64,000 nucleotides of DNA from Sulfurimonas sp. RIFOXYD12_FULL_33_39 (GCA_001829785.1 MICF01000005.1:248001-312000); one strand, 5' to 3'; shown: positions 34,891-46,516, counted from the stretch's first letter. Translations and numbers: made by a program. Notes: a model not told the origin generated them from the sequence alone.

Positions 34891-36036
34891 TTATCTTTTT
34901 ATTAAAGATAAAAACTCGTTGAAGATGTATCTGCTCTCTTTTGGACCGGGACTAGACTCCGGATGATGTTGAACAGAGAAAATTGGAGAGTCGTTATAAC
35001 GTAACCCTTCGATAGTGTTATCAAAAAGATTGATATGAGTAACTTCTGCAATCTCTACGATATTTTGTGGAACATTATAGTTATGATTTTGAGCCGTAAT
35101 CTCAACTAATCCTGTTTTGACATTTTTAACGGGTTGATTTCCGCCATGATGTCCAAATTTTAGCTTAAACGTATCATAGCCGTGTGCTATAGATAAAAGT
35201 TGATGACCAAGACAGATTCCAAACATTGGAATTTTTGCAGCTATTAGTTTTTTTATTTCATCCTGTTCATTTTTTAGTACAAGCGGATCTCCTGGTCCGT
35301 TTGACAAAAAGACACCGTCAATCTCTTTGTCGTTGTATCTTTTTATAAGATTTTCTGCACTAAAATTATTCGGTATAACTTCAACACCGATTTTTGCACC
35401 TACTAACTCATTTAGTATATTTGTTTTAACGCCAAAATCTAAAACTACTATATTTGCCTCTGCAACAGGAGCAGCATCATACTCAAAAGTTCTATCGTTA
35501 TATGTTGATTGCGTGTGTTTATACGCAGTTTTAGTACTAACTTGTTCTATATAGTTTACATCTTCTATTCTAGGACTATTTTCCAAAATCTTTTTTAGTT
35601 CGGCTTTATCGCTAATTTCGGTAGATGCTATCATCATCATAGCACCCTCGTTTCTTAGCATTTTTGTAAGGTATCTTGTATCTATATCACATATACCCAT
35701 AACGTTTTGCTCTTTTAAAAAATTAGCTAATGAACCCTCAGCTCTAAAATTAGAGTATCTCTCTTGATATTTTCTAACAATCATCCCCTTTGCATGAGCG
35801 GCCTTGCTTTCCATATCCTCTTTATTAACGCCGACATTTCCAATCTCAGGCATTGTAAATGTTACAAATTGTCCTGCATAAGAAGGATCAGACATAATCT
35901 CTTGATATCCGCTCATAGAAACATTAAAAACAATCTCCCCGACTACCGTATTTTTGGCACCAAAGCTATTAGCCTCTAAAAAAGTTCCATTTTCAAGATA
36001 TATCCAGACTTTATTTTTAGATAGTTCCATACTCAT
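34891..36036 (-). CDS. carA: carbamoyl-phosphate synthase small (glutaminase) subunit
   Basis: A 381-residue amidotransferase that releases ammonia from glutamine for CarB in arginine and pyrimidine synthesis. The N-terminal domain (GEIVFNVSMSGYQEIMSDPS) and the class I glutaminase domain are complete: nucleophile Cys in FGICLGHQLL, and His/Glu in QHHPESSPGP. It follows the DUF507 gene with no gap (36037/36036), so both are in one transcript. carB is not in the window. Confidence 0.97.
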   Translation of the reverse strand: MSMELSKNKVWIYLENGTFLEANSFGAKNTVVGEIVFNVSMSGYQEIMSDPSYAGQFVTFTMPEIGNVGVNKEDMESKAAHAKGMIVRKYQERYSNFRAEGSLANFLKEQNVMGICDIDTRYLTKMLRNEGAMMMIASTEISDKAELKKILENSPRIEDVNYIEQVSTKTAYKHTQSTYNDRTFEYDAAPVAEANIVVLDFGVKTNILNELVGAKIGVEVIPNNFSAENLIKRYNDKEIDGVFLSNGPGDPLVLKNEQDEIKKLIAAKIPMFGICLGHQLLSIAHGYDTFKLKFGHHGGNQPVKNVKTGLVEITAQNHNYNVPQNIVEIAEVTHINLFDNTIEGLRYNDSPIFSVQHHPESSPGPKESRYIFNEFLSLIKR

Positions 36037-36588
36037 TTACTCCATACCTCTCTTTATCATCTCTTCTTTATATAATTTTTCATACAATATATCAAACTCG
36101 TCAGTACCAGGAATGTACCTTTTCTTATATGTTTTAATCTTGTCCATTATTACATTATCTAGTTGCGAAGATTCAGCTATAAAAGATGTTATTGCATTAT
36201 AGATAATATTTTTGATACGGTTTTCCGTAACGTCGAAATGAATTAAATCCTCTTCATACAACTCATCCAAAATTTTATGAGAAAGATCCGAATAGCGCTC
36301 TTCATAATTTAAAATAATGTCAAACTCAGGAGCCAATTTTTTCTTTATCATAAAGAAAAGTTGTCTTTCATCGACTAGATTAAACTCTATCTCCTCTTCA
36401 TTTGCCTGACAAATTTCATTTACTTTCTCTTCAAGAGCAATCTCTTGTTTTACATTATGAGCTAATACTTTTTGAGCTTCTTGCATAACTGGTTCAAGCC
36501 CTCTTGTCATAGTAACAACACCACTTTTATTTAGGTCTATTGCAATTTTATTGGATATATGAGGTATAGTTTTTAATGATATTTTCAT
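36037..36588 (-). CDS. DUF507 family protein
   Basis: A 183-residue protein of the DUF507 family: SLKTIPHISNKIAIDLNKS at the start, a central FMIKKKLAPEF region and two repeated helical halves. Function unknown; it is common upstream of carA in Campylobacterota. No membrane segment or signal peptide. The stop codon directly abuts the carA start. Confidence 0.85.
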   Translation of the reverse strand: MKISLKTIPHISNKIAIDLNKSGVVTMTRGLEPVMQEAQKVLAHNVKQEIALEEKVNEICQANEEEIEFNLVDERQLFFMIKKKLAPEFDIILNYEERYSDLSHKILDELYEEDLIHFDVTENRIKNIIYNAITSFIAESSQLDNVIMDKIKTYKKRYIPGTDEFDILYEKLYKEEMIKRGME

Positions 36589-36700
36589 CGATAGACCTTG
36601 CTTGTATAAAATAAATTTGTATATTTTACAATAAGTAAGGTTAGTTTACGATTATAATAAAATTATTTATTTAAAAATAGTGTTATTATAAATATACTAA

Positions 36701-38566
36701 TTATTGATTTTTAATAGTTGTCAGATATTTTTCAAAATCAACTTTATCAACCGGTTTTAAAAAATAGTAACCCTGCAATATGTCACATTTTTCTTTAATT
36801 AAAAAATCTTTCTGCATCTGCGTTTCAACACCTTCCGCTACTATGCTTAAACCAAAATTTTTTGCAATATTTAGTATTGTTTTTATCATATTTACGCTTT
36901 TATTAGTTTTATCAATCTCTCCGATAAAAGATTTATCAATTTTTAGTTCATCTATCGGAATTTGACGCAGATAACTGAGTGATGAATAACCTGTGCCGAA
37001 ATCATCCATTGAAAAACGGATACCGCATTTTTTTATTTTGTGCATTATCTCTACTAATTTATTAATATCTTGAGCGACACTGGTTTCAGTCATTTCAAAT
37101 ACTACTTTAGAACATAATTTTTGACTTAAATACTTTTTTGATAGCTTTACTACATTATCTGCAAAATCAATACAAAACATTTGTCTCATACTTACATTTA
37201 TTGACAACTGGTTTAAAGACACCCCTTTTTTATCCCAGTCGCTAAATGCTTTAAAAGCTTCTTCAAGTATGAAATATCCAAGCTCAATAATAAAGCCCGT
37301 TTGCTCTGAAATAGGGATAAACTCATCAGGTCCTATATTTCCCAACTTTTCGTTATGCCATCTAGCAAGCACCTCACAACCGATAACCTCATTCTTGTAG
37401 TTTAATTGAGGTTGATATTTAAGTGATATCTCATTGTTCTCTATGGCAAAATGTAACAATCGTTCTATCTCTAACTTTCGCTCAATCCTTATAGAAAGTT
37501 CATTATTAAAAACTGTAATACCGTTTCTTCCCTCAGATTTTGCTTCATACATAGCAATATCAGCCTCTTTTATAAAAGTGTTTGCGGTCATATTTGGGTT
37601 GTCTATGATACTGACTCCTATGCTTGAACTAATGTAGAGATGGTGTCCAGCAATAAAGTATGTCTGTTTAATTGTATCAAGCATCTCTTGTGCAAACTTT
37701 TTTGCCTTTTCTAATGACTCTTCTTTGCTTTTACATGTAGAACTCAATATACAAAACTCATCTCCTCCCAACCTAGAAATAGTTGCTTTATGTATTTTTG
37801 CCAGCTTGTTCATTCTATTTGCGGCTTCGATAAGGAGCATGTCGCCTATATCATGTCCTAATGTATCATTAATAGTTTTAAAATGATCCAAATCAACTAA
37901 TAGTAGATACATGTACTTATTGTCACTTTTTTGAATTTTAATAGCATCTTCAAGCAACTCTATAAAATAACGTCTATTTCCAAGTTTTGTTAAATAATCA
38001 TGATATGCTTGAAATTGGCTTTTTTGAAGATAGTTATATGTATTTCTTGATGCATAAAGAAGAACCCAGCCTAATACGAATGTCAATGATGCAATAAAAT
38101 AGCTATAAGGTTCACCGACTAATATCAGATATACAGTTAGCGGAAGCATAGAAGTAGTTAGAATAAAAAGAGCTAATTTTTTTTCAGAAACTAGAATTGT
38201 TGCGGATACTACGGATACGCCTAACTGAGTGGTTATAGCAATGTAATGAAGTTCTATAATATCACGTGAGACATAAGTAAAAAACATTACCGTCCATGCG
38301 GAAAAATAGATAAAGAGAAAATATCTTAGTCTATTAAGCCATCTCTCTTTTTCATCTATGCTATAGTTATTTATAGAGTACTCTTTATAAAGCCTATATC
38401 CCCAAAGTGATAATAACAACATAAAAATATACCAAGTTATCTCAGGCAAATAAGATGAGTAAAGATGACCGATAACTACATATGTAAGACCCGTACTGAC
38501 AAATAGATATAATAGAACAATTATCTGCTTATGCATAAATTTATAAAAACTCATATTGTTCAACAT
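36701..38566 (-). CDS. membrane GGDEF-EAL protein
   Basis: A 621-residue c-di-GMP enzyme. About six hydrophobic helices fill the first 180 residues, with no recognisable sensor domain name. The GGDEF module (about 190-350) has an intact RLGGDEF signature and the DLDHFKTINDTLGH motif. The EAL module (about 365-615) reads CEVLARW at the EAL position (E-x-L kept), [25 protein letters not shown] and AEGVET, so catalytic residues are retained. It could be bifunctional or, as in many tandem proteins, mainly a phosphodiesterase. It stands alone. Confidence 0.9.
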   Translation of the reverse strand: MLNNMSFYKFMHKQIIVLLYLFVSTGLTYVVIGHLYSSYLPEITWYIFMLLLSLWGYRLYKEYSINNYSIDEKERWLNRLRYFLFIYFSAWTVMFFTYVSRDIIELHYIAITTQLGVSVVSATILVSEKKLALFILTTSMLPLTVYLILVGEPYSYFIASLTFVLGWVLLYASRNTYNYLQKSQFQAYHDYLTKLGNRRYFIELLEDAIKIQKSDNKYMYLLLVDLDHFKTINDTLGHDIGDMLLIEAANRMNKLAKIHKATISRLGGDEFCILSSTCKSKEESLEKAKKFAQEMLDTIKQTYFIAGHHLYISSSIGVSIIDNPNMTANTFIKEADIAMYEAKSEGRNGITVFNNELSIRIERKLEIERLLHFAIENNEISLKYQPQLNYKNEVIGCEVLARWHNEKLGNIGPDEFIPISEQTGFIIELGYFILEEAFKAFSDWDKKGVSLNQLSINVSMRQMFCIDFADNVVKLSKKYLSQKLCSKVVFEMTETSVAQDINKLVEIMHKIKKCGIRFSMDDFGTGYSSLSYLRQIPIDELKIDKSFIGEIDKTNKSVNMIKTILNIAKNFGLSIVAEGVETQMQKDFLIKEKCDILQGYYFLKPVDKVDFEKYLTTIKNQ

Positions 38567-38647
38567 AATATAAATATCCTAAAAAAGTATTTTTTCATAG
38601 TAGCTGAATTTTTTAAAATGTTGTTTACAAAGAGTAGTTATATTAAA

Positions 38648-39160
38648 TTATTTAGATAAAAGCAATGTTAGTTCAGATGCTTTCTTTGCATCAATTTTGC
38701 TCAAAATTGTTCCTACTGTTTTGGGTTTTAGCGAGGTAAGTATTGCAGCGGCCTCTTGCGGGTTCATTTCAGAGAGTACAGTTGCTGCATTTGCCGCTTT
38801 CATCTTTGCAAAAGTTTCTGCGATTTTGCTCATTTTTACATCTTTTATCTCTTTTAAAATCTCCTCATTTTTTTGGAGCATTTTTTTTACGGATTCCTCT
38901 TTTGAAGTAATTTCGCTTAGTTTTTTATTAACTACTTCTTCATCCTGAGATAACTTTGTCTCTCTTTTTTTTAATAACTCTTCAGTTGCAACTTTAAGTG
39001 CACTTAATGCCTGTTTTTGTTCATCAATTCTCTCAAGCTCCACAAGAAGCTCACTTTTTCTAGCTTTAAAAATCTCCGTACACTCAAACAGCTTATCACT
39101 TGTTTCTAACGCATTTAAAGAAATTACCGTAAATGTAGCAGCCAAAAATAGTTTTATCAT
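38648..39160 (-). CDS. MgtE_N-domain periplasmic protein (MotE-like), flagellar-associated
   Basis: A 170-residue exported protein: signal peptide (about 1-17), a long coiled coil (about 25-115) and a C-terminal MgtE intracellular-N-like domain (AAAILTSLKPKTVGTILSKI), the architecture of MotE, the motility-associated chaperone of MotC. It overlaps the upstream FliJ-like gene by 4 nt (ATGA). The order purA, FliJ-like, MgtE_N-like is also that of Campylobacter jejuni Cj1498c-Cj1497c-Cj1496c as I remember it. Likely a periplasmic component that aids the flagellar motor. Confidence 0.78.
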   Translation of the reverse strand: MIKLFLAATFTVISLNALETSDKLFECTEIFKARKSELLVELERIDEQKQALSALKVATEELLKKRETKLSQDEEVVNKKLSEITSKEESVKKMLQKNEEILKEIKDVKMSKIAETFAKMKAANAATVLSEMNPQEAAAILTSLKPKTVGTILSKIDAKKASELTLLLSK

Positions 39161-39576
39161 CTATTTTTCCCTATAAATGTCATTAATGCCACCTCATCTA
39201 AATCTTTTGATTCTTTGGCTTTTACCTTTTTTAGCTCCTGCTTTATCTCTTGAAGCTCTAAGTATTGAAATTTTTCATGCTCTATCATATCAAGTTTTAA
39301 CTGTTTTCTTGCCTGTTCTACTTGATTGGCGGCGAAATCAACCCACCCCTTATTATGATTTATAACTTCTCTTTGGGAATGGAACAGTGTTCTTGAAGCC
39401 AACATATCTCCAATTGTACCGTTTTTTGGAGACTCAATATCTTTTAATAAAACATACGACAACTCTAGAGCTGTTTTAGCACTATTTAAATTGGCATTTG
39501 CTTTTTGTAAAAACTGCTCACTCTTTTGCATACTATTCTTTTTAAGTTTTACAAGCGGGCTAAAGCGTGTTTTCAC
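39157..39576 (-). CDS. FliJ-like coiled-coil flagellar protein
   Basis: A 139-residue, highly helical cytosolic protein. It opens MKTRFSPLVKLKKNSM, the typical start of FliJ-family proteins, and the whole length is heptad-rich. FliJ works with the FliI ATPase in flagellar export; the Campylobacterota homologue beside purA may instead be a stator-linked factor. Start is 11 nt after purA, and it overlaps the next gene by 4 nt, so it is in the purA operon. Confidence 0.75.
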   Translation of the reverse strand: MKTRFSPLVKLKKNSMQKSEQFLQKANANLNSAKTALELSYVLLKDIESPKNGTIGDMLASRTLFHSQREVINHNKGWVDFAANQVEQARKQLKLDMIEHEKFQYLELQEIKQELKKVKAKESKDLDEVALMTFIGKNR

Positions 39577-39587
39577 AAAGATATCCT

Positions 39588-40850
<1,263 letters not shown>

Positions 40851-41699
40851 CTACTTCGCTTTTGTTTCTATCAATACGTCTGTATAAATTGCAAAACCGA
40901 CAGAACTCAGCTCTGAATTTTTATATCTTCCGCCTCTGGCATATACTTCGTTTTTATCGATTACTCTAAAAAAAAGTTCATCATAATAAAGCATTTTTGC
41001 ATAGTACATCGGTGCGAGCACGCTCTTCTTACATGTTAATGCCGCACTTAGATTTTTCATCTTTACCAGCTCTTCTTTAATCTCGTTTGGAACTATCTCA
41101 AGAAGTTCTTCAACCTGCTCTACATGTTGAAGATATACAAGTTTTTCCAGCCATTCTACTTTTAGGTTTAAAAATTTCTCTATATTTACATGTCTAAAAT
41201 CATCAAGCGTTAGTTCGTCAAACTTCTCAACCAATAACTTTGGAATCATCATGTTAGATATCTGAACAAGAGGCTCTACATCTAGTTTATCAAAAATATC
41301 AATTGCGATATTTAATACAGACGATAATTTATTTTCACCCATAAACTCTACGCCGATTTGATACTGCTCATCTGTAGGATAACGAAAAACAGGCTGAATA
41401 TAGAACCATTTTTTATGCTCTGTATTTCGCCCGAGTCTCTTTTCTATGATTCTAACAACGTCGATAGTCGAATCTGCTCTAAGCGAAATTGAGTTGTTTT
41501 TTTCATCATTTGATTTTATAAGCTCTTTTTCATTTGCAATACTTTTATGCTGATGATATGAAAATATTGGAGTAACAATCTCCTCAAATCCTTTGGAATA
41601 TAAAATATCGCTAGCAATCTTTTCTATCTCTCTTTTTATTTTAGCGCTATTGCCAAAATAAAGTTTTGAACCGCTAGGAATTTCATGCTCTAAAATCAT
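40851..41699 (-). CDS. hisZ: ATP phosphoribosyltransferase regulatory subunit HisZ
   Basis: A 282-residue paralogue of histidyl-tRNA synthetase lacking the anticodon-binding domain. Class II motif regions are seen: motif 1 area GFEEIVTPIFSYH, motif 2 FYIQPVFRYPTDEQYQIGVEF, and the histidine-binding ARGGRYKN near the end. HisZ forms an octamer with short-form HisG and confers histidine feedback control. It overlaps the aminotransferase stop (ATGA) and precedes purA. Confidence 0.9.
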   Translation of the reverse strand: MILEHEIPSGSKLYFGNSAKIKREIEKIASDILYSKGFEEIVTPIFSYHQHKSIANEKELIKSNDEKNNSISLRADSTIDVVRIIEKRLGRNTEHKKWFYIQPVFRYPTDEQYQIGVEFMGENKLSSVLNIAIDIFDKLDVEPLVQISNMMIPKLLVEKFDELTLDDFRHVNIEKFLNLKVEWLEKLVYLQHVEQVEELLEIVPNEIKEELVKMKNLSAALTCKKSVLAPMYYAKMLYYDELFFRVIDKNEVYARGGRYKNSELSSVGFAIYTDVLIETKAK

Positions 41700-42811
41700 T
41701 TTTTATCTGCTTTAAAATATATTTCATTGAAAACTTTGTTAGCAGTTCCGTCATACGCTCTGCGTCCAAGTTTGCTAAGTGCATGCTCTATCGAGTTTAC
41801 AACCCAAGCAATCTCGTATGGAGCAATCAATCCCATTTGATTTATGCGGAAAATTTTACCCTCTAAATGGTCTTGTCCGCCTGCAACGTTTACGTCAAAA
41901 TCGGTTTTTAAAATTTTTCTGATTTGTGATGCATTCTCATCATCAATCGTCGTCATCGAAAGAGCGGGAGTTTTTGGATATACATGTAAACCTATAGCTT
42001 GAAGTGAAGATATAACCGCTTCTGCTCTAGTAGCAGTCTGCGCATAAAGCTTATCCAATCCGCCTTTTTTTTCTATAGTCTCTAATATCTCTAAAAGACC
42101 GATAGTAAGAGTAGTAGCAGCCGTCCATGCTGTAGTGTTTTTTCTTTGAGATTTTATCTCTGTTGCCAGGTTAAAGTAGTAACCTTTCCCTTTGCCGATT
42201 TTCTCAATTGAAGCATTGCTAAGACCCAAAATTGCAAGTCCCGGAGGAAGCATAAGAGCTTTTTGGCTTCCTGCGATTAAACAGTCAATATTTGTTATAT
42301 CAATCTTCTCAACGCCGACCGCAGTAATACCGTCGGCTATAATCATAATATTTGGATTTATCTCTTTTACGGCTTTTGCAATAGCTTCAACAGGATGGCG
42401 AAGTCCGCCTGCAGATTCGCTAATCTGAACTGCTATAGCATCGATACTAGAGTTATTTCTAACCGCTTCTACAACAGCCTCAACGCTTACCGGCGTATCC
42501 CACTCATTTTTAATCTCTACATTTTTAAGTCCGTGAGCAATAGCAATTTTTCCAAATCTCTCGCCGAATTTTCCTGAATTTACATTTAAAAGAGTGTTAT
42601 GGCAAAGGTTTATTACAGCTGCTTCCATAGCGCCCGTTCCGCTTGAAGCGAGCATTAAAACTTCATCGCTTTTAAACAGATTAAATAGATGCTTTCTTGT
42701 TTTTTCAAATATAGCTTCAAATTCAGGTGTACGGTGGTGCATAGTCTCATCGCTCATGGCGTTACGAACATTTTGAGGGACAGGGGTCGGTCCAGGCGTA
42801 AAAAGTAACAT
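41696..42811 (-). CDS. class V aminotransferase (alanine/serine-glyoxylate type)
   Basis: A 371-residue PLP enzyme of the alanine-glyoxylate/serine-pyruvate aminotransferase group. It opens LLFTPGPTPVPQNV, carries SSGTGAMEA for the phosphate site, and the Schiff-base lysine in AGSQKALMLPPG. Possible roles include phosphoserine or serine/glycine metabolism; substrate cannot be read from sequence. It heads the operon with hisZ and purA, 4-nt overlap to hisZ. Confidence 0.88.
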   Translation of the reverse strand: MLLFTPGPTPVPQNVRNAMSDETMHHRTPEFEAIFEKTRKHLFNLFKSDEVLMLASSGTGAMEAAVINLCHNTLLNVNSGKFGERFGKIAIAHGLKNVEIKNEWDTPVSVEAVVEAVRNNSSIDAIAVQISESAGGLRHPVEAIAKAVKEINPNIMIIADGITAVGVEKIDITNIDCLIAGSQKALMLPPGLAILGLSNASIEKIGKGKGYYFNLATEIKSQRKNTTAWTAATTLTIGLLEILETIEKKGGLDKLYAQTATRAEAVISSLQAIGLHVYPKTPALSMTTIDDENASQIRKILKTDFDVNVAGGQDHLEGKIFRINQMGLIAPYEIAWVVNSIEHALSKLGRRAYDGTANKVFNEIYFKADKK

Positions 42812-42935
42812 GTAAAAGTTCCTAATAAATTATGATTTAAAACCTCGCATTATATCCAAATAACTTAAATTGACTCTTTATTTTTATGCTAGAATTTCAC
42901 TAAAAAATTTAAAAAGAGATAAATTAAGGGCTTCA

Positions 42936-43706
42936 ATGACTATATTTGATTCTATTATTTTAGGCGTTATTGAAGGTTTTACAGAGTTTCTGCCCATCTC
43001 CTCAACAGGTCATTTAATTGTAGCTAGCCAATTTTTGGCAATAGAGCAAAACTCAATAAATAAAGCGTACGAAGTCATAATCCAATTCTCGGCTATTTTA
43101 GCAGTTGTACTTAATTACAGAGACAAATTTACAATTAAAAAAATTAATTTATGGACCAAAATATTTCTTGCTTTCTTGCCTATCGGTACTGTAGGTTTTC
43201 TTTTCTCTTCCCAAATAAAAGAGCTTTTTAGCGTCAATATCGTAGCGATTATGTTTATCATAGGCGGTATTATTTTTTTAATTGTGGAGAAGTTTTTTAT
43301 ACAAGAAGAAAATCATACTGTTGATAATATTGAAGAGATAACTCTAAAACAATCTATGATAATAGGATTTGCTCAAATATTTGCGTTAATTCCGGGAACT
43401 AGCAGAGCAGGTTCGACTATAATCGGCGCACTCCTTGTAGGACTTAGCAGAAAGGCAAGTGCAGAGTTTAGTTTTTTACTTGCTTTTCCAGTAATGAGCG
43501 CCGTTACTGCCTATGACATGTTAAAACATTATCATGAATTCAGCGATGCAAATCTGATTATTTTAGCCGTAGGGTTTGTAACATCTTTTATAGTTGCATA
43601 TCTTACTATAAAGCTCTTTTTAAAATTTTTAGAAACATTTACTTTTGTCTTTTTCGGGGTTTACCGTATAATTTTCGGGGTTGTTTTACTATTATTTTTC
43701 AATTAA
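42936..43706 (+). CDS. uppP: undecaprenyl-diphosphatase
   Basis: A 256-residue integral membrane enzyme that recycles the lipid carrier undecaprenyl pyrophosphate for cell-wall synthesis (BacA; bacitracin resistance). Signatures: [15 protein letters not shown] near the N terminus and [13 protein letters not shown] in the middle, with eight or so helices. The open frame begins at 42870, but ATG 42936 has an AAGGG ribosome site and gives the usual start [14 protein letters not shown], so I use it. Confidence 0.96.
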   Translation: MTIFDSIILGVIEGFTEFLPISSTGHLIVASQFLAIEQNSINKAYEVIIQFSAILAVVLNYRDKFTIKKINLWTKIFLAFLPIGTVGFLFSSQIKELFSVNIVAIMFIIGGIIFLIVEKFFIQEENHTVDNIEEITLKQSMIIGFAQIFALIPGTSRAGSTIIGALLVGLSRKASAEFSFLLAFPVMSAVTAYDMLKHYHEFSDANLIILAVGFVTSFIVAYLTIKLFLKFLETFTFVFFGVYRIIFGVVLLLFFN

Positions 43707-43754
43707 GGAATAGTATTTGCTTTAAATCTGCTGAAATAGTTTAAAGGAGTATTT

Positions 43755-43847
43755 ATGCAAACTATTGGCAGATATAATTCAAGACTTCTAACGATTCTTG
43801 AGGCTCTGGAAATATCTTTTTATAAACTTAGTCGTAAAGTTTTATAA
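43755..43847 (+). CDS. possible 30-residue small protein
   Basis: A short frame starting MQTIGRYNSRLLTILEAL with a strong ribosome site (AAAGGAG) 6 nt upstream. It contains one amphipathic helix and a basic end. It may be a small protein or the relic of a larger gene; the following 100 bp to the rdgB stop hold nothing recognisable. Confidence 0.3.
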   Translation: MQTIGRYNSRLLTILEALEISFYKLSRKVL

Positions 43848-43948
43848 TAAAAGAGAAGTTGCGCAAGCTAAACTGATGGTTTTAAAATCATAAAGATTAC
43901 TTGGATGTAAAATCGATTTTAAGTCCATATAAATTCAATGGATGGAAT

Positions 43949-44536
43949 TTAAAAATTCTCTATTATTAACTTAGCCAAACCCAGCGCTTTTGAGCGATGA
44001 GATAGCTTCTTTTTGACTTCATCGTCTAACTCGCCTAAAGTTTTACTATGTCCACTTGGAATAAACATAGGATCATATCCAAATCCGCCATTACCTATAG
44101 CCTTAGCAATAACTTTTCCGTACATCCATCCGTGAACGGTGTATTCGCCTTTTTTTGTAACTATCGCTATTGCTGCGGTATAATGAGCAGGTGAAGTCTC
44201 AACACCTTTTGCTTTTAAATCTTCTATTAATTTATATAAATTATCTTTGTCCGTTGCATCTTTGCCTGCATATCTTGCGCTATAAATTCCTGGCTTTGCA
44301 TCTAAAATATCAACACTTATACCGCTATCATCCGCTAAAACTATTACATTTTCATCATTTAAAGCCTTAAAAACAGCTCTGGCTTTTATAAGTGCGTTTT
44401 CTTTAAAACTGTTGCCGTCTTCAATAATCTCAAACTCGTCAATAAGTTCACTATACGGAATAACTTCATAATCTTTACAAAGTGCTTTTATCTCTTTAAC
44501 TTTGCCTCTGTTTGACGTAGCCAATACTAGCTTCAC
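43949..44536 (-). CDS. rdgB: XTP/dITP diphosphatase (HAM1 family)
   Basis: A 195-residue pyrophosphatase that removes ITP and XTP from the nucleotide pool. Family motifs: [15 protein letters not shown] (4-18), ENALIKA, LADDSGI (catalytic aspartate), [20 protein letters not shown], and SHRSKAL at the end. Complete length. Transcribed alone, divergent from the MFS gene. Confidence 0.96.
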   Translation of the reverse strand: MKLVLATSNRGKVKEIKALCKDYEVIPYSELIDEFEIIEDGNSFKENALIKARAVFKALNDENVIVLADDSGISVDILDAKPGIYSARYAGKDATDKDNLYKLIEDLKAKGVETSPAHYTAAIAIVTKKGEYTVHGWMYGKVIAKAIGNGGFGYDPMFIPSGHSKTLGELDDEVKKKLSHRSKALGLAKLIIENF

Positions 44537-44644
44537 ATGTAATCCTTACGATTTACTTTAAACTCACTACTTTTTATTTCACAAAGTTAGTGTAAACAAT
44601 CTTTTAAATATAATTACGCCATTATATAGTATTTAAGGTAGATA

Positions 44645-45961
44645 ATGTTTAAAAAAGTATTCCCTCTCTCCGCAATTCTTTCTCTTAGATTTTTAGGTCT
44701 GTTTTTGGTATTACCCGTTATTTCTATTTATGCACTTGAACTAGAGAACTCAACTCCTATGCTTGTGGGTATAGTTGTAGGCGGTTACGCACTTACTCAA
44801 GCTATATTTCAAGTTCCATTTGGAGCAATGAGTGACAAAATAGGAAGAAAACCTACTCTACTTGTAGGTTTGTTGATATTTTTAGCAGGTTCAATTATAT
44901 GTGCTTACTCGACAGATATATATACTCTTATGATTGGAAGATTTCTTCAAGGTGCAGGTGCTATCGGTTCGGTTATTACGGCTATGATTTCCGATCTTGT
45001 TGAAGAGGAGATTAGAGGAAAAGCTATGGCAATAATGGGCGCTTCTATTGCTATAAGCTTTGCTCTTGCTATGGGTTTAGGTCCTGTTCTTGGCGCTAAA
45101 TACGGTATCTCTTTTCTTTTTATATTGACGGCTATTTTTGCCTTATTTGCGATTATTCTTCTTTTCACCAAAGTGCCTACGCCTCCAAAAATAAAGCATA
45201 CTTATCATGAAAGTGCAAAAACATCTGATATCTTAAAAGATTCTAACCTTTTAAATATGATTATCATTAATGCTATGCAAAAAGGGCTTATGACTATTGC
45301 TTTTGTTCTTATTCCTATAATTCTTACTAGTGCTGATTTCACATGGCAAAAATCAGATTTGTACATGGCATATCTTCCTGCTATGATTTTTGGTTTAGTT
45401 GCAATGGGACCTGCAGCTGTTTTTGGAGAAAAATATAATAAACCAAAAGAGATATTTTTACTATCTATTGCTTTGTTTATAGGCTCATTTTTAATTATGG
45501 GGCTTACCTCTTCAAGCACAATTTTTATAATTGGTGTAGTGCTGTTTTTTATCGCTTTTAACATGATGGAGCCGTTAGTTCAATCAATGATTACAAAATT
45601 TGCAAAAGTACATCAAAAAGGTGCTGCTCTTGGAATTGCAAACTCTGCTGCTTATTTTTCGACATTTATAGGCGGTACGACTGCGGGCTTGCTTTTGGGA
45701 TTTAGTAATAGAGAAACTATAGGCATATCTGTAGCGATAGTTGCAGTTTTTTGGCTTTTATGGACACTAAGACTTCAAAACCCTATTAAACATTCTCATC
45801 TTTATATTTCACAAAATGATGTTGATATGTCAAAACTTAAAAATATTGAAAGTAATCATATTGCGGAGTGGTATATAAATGATACTGAAAAGTTAGTTAT
45901 TATAAAATATGTAAGCGATGCAATAGAAAAAGAGGATTTAAAAGCTAAAATATCAAGATAA
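44645..45961 (+). CDS. MFS transporter, YajR-like
   Basis: A 438-residue major facilitator with 12 predicted helices and motif A GAMSDKIGRKPTLLVG in loop 2-3. The last 55 residues form a soluble tail (LKNIESNHIAEWYINDT to KAKISR) comparable to the C-terminal ferredoxin-like YAM domain of E. coli YajR. YajR-type proteins are putative proton-driven drug or metabolite exporters. It has its own terminator and ends convergently with infC. Confidence 0.88.
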   Translation: MFKKVFPLSAILSLRFLGLFLVLPVISIYALELENSTPMLVGIVVGGYALTQAIFQVPFGAMSDKIGRKPTLLVGLLIFLAGSIICAYSTDIYTLMIGRFLQGAGAIGSVITAMISDLVEEEIRGKAMAIMGASIAISFALAMGLGPVLGAKYGISFLFILTAIFALFAIILLFTKVPTPPKIKHTYHESAKTSDILKDSNLLNMIIINAMQKGLMTIAFVLIPIILTSADFTWQKSDLYMAYLPAMIFGLVAMGPAAVFGEKYNKPKEIFLLSIALFIGSFLIMGLTSSSTIFIIGVVLFFIAFNMMEPLVQSMITKFAKVHQKGAALGIANSAAYFSTFIGGTTAGLLLGFSNRETIGISVAIVAVFWLLWTLRLQNPIKHSHLYISQNDVDMSKLKNIESNHIAEWYINDTEKLVIIKYVSDAIEKEDLKAKISR

Positions 45962-45962
45962 A

Positions 45963-45993
45963 GATAAGGTAAGTTTTTAAATCTTACCTTATC
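45963..45993. terminator. bidirectional terminator between the MFS gene and infC
   Basis: Perfect 11-bp arms GATAAGGTAAG (45963-45973) and CTTACCTTATC (45983-45993) with an AT-rich loop, between two convergent stops (45961 and 46001). Confidence 0.75.
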
Positions 45994-46000
45994 GCTATAG

Positions 46001-46516
46001 TTACTTTTGAGGCAGTATGTACATGTTGTAATAACGCCCTTCAAATTTAGGCTCTTTATCCATAACTGCGATATCTTCAAGCATTGGCCAAATTTTAAGA
46101 AGAACGTCTTTTGCCGCTTCCGGATTTGCCATTTCACGACCCTTTAAAAATACGCGAAATCTAACATGCTTTCCTTGCTCAATAAACTCTCTAGCATGTT
46201 TAACTTTATAAGCAATATCGTTTTCGGCAATCTTTACAGAGAGCTTAATCTCTTTAACATCAATTTTAACTTGATTTTTTCTCTGTTCTTTGAGTTTTTT
46301 CTCTTCTTGATACTTATACTTGCCGTAGTCCATAATTTTTGCCACAGGAGGCTTTGCATCAGGAGCAATCAGAACTAAATCTAAACCTAGCTCATTTGCT
46401 TTTTCCATAGCTTCATCAATAGAAATAATTCCTAATGATTCTGCTCCATCTACATTACAACGCACCTCCGGTACACGAATATCGTCATTCATTATGACAC
46501 GGTCTTTTTTGCTCAA
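46001..46516 (-). CDS. infC: translation initiation factor IF-3
   Basis: A 171-residue IF-3 with N-domain ([25 protein letters not shown]) and C-domain ([30 protein letters not shown]). The only start compatible with the conserved N terminus is TTG at 46516, with GAGG 7 nt upstream. It overlaps the thrS stop (TTGA). Rare starts in infC are a known autoregulation device, because IF-3 discriminates against them. Confidence 0.96.
   Translation of the reverse strand: MSKKDRVIMNDDIRVPEVRCNVDGAESLGIISIDEAMEKANELGLDLVLIAPDAKPPVAKIMDYGKYKYQEEKKLKEQRKNQVKIDVKEIKLSVKIAENDIAYKVKHAREFIEQGKHVRFRVFLKGREMANPEAAKDVLLKIWPMLEDIAVMDKEPKFEGRYYNMYILPQK

Noticed and set aside
42870..42935. 22-residue N-terminal extension of uppP
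   Set aside because: The extension is basic, not family-like, and the internal ATG 42936 has a good ribosome site.
44947..45564. Long minus-strand frames opposite the MFS transporter gene
   Set aside because: Composition reflects the reverse of a membrane-protein gene; no ribosome sites or family features.
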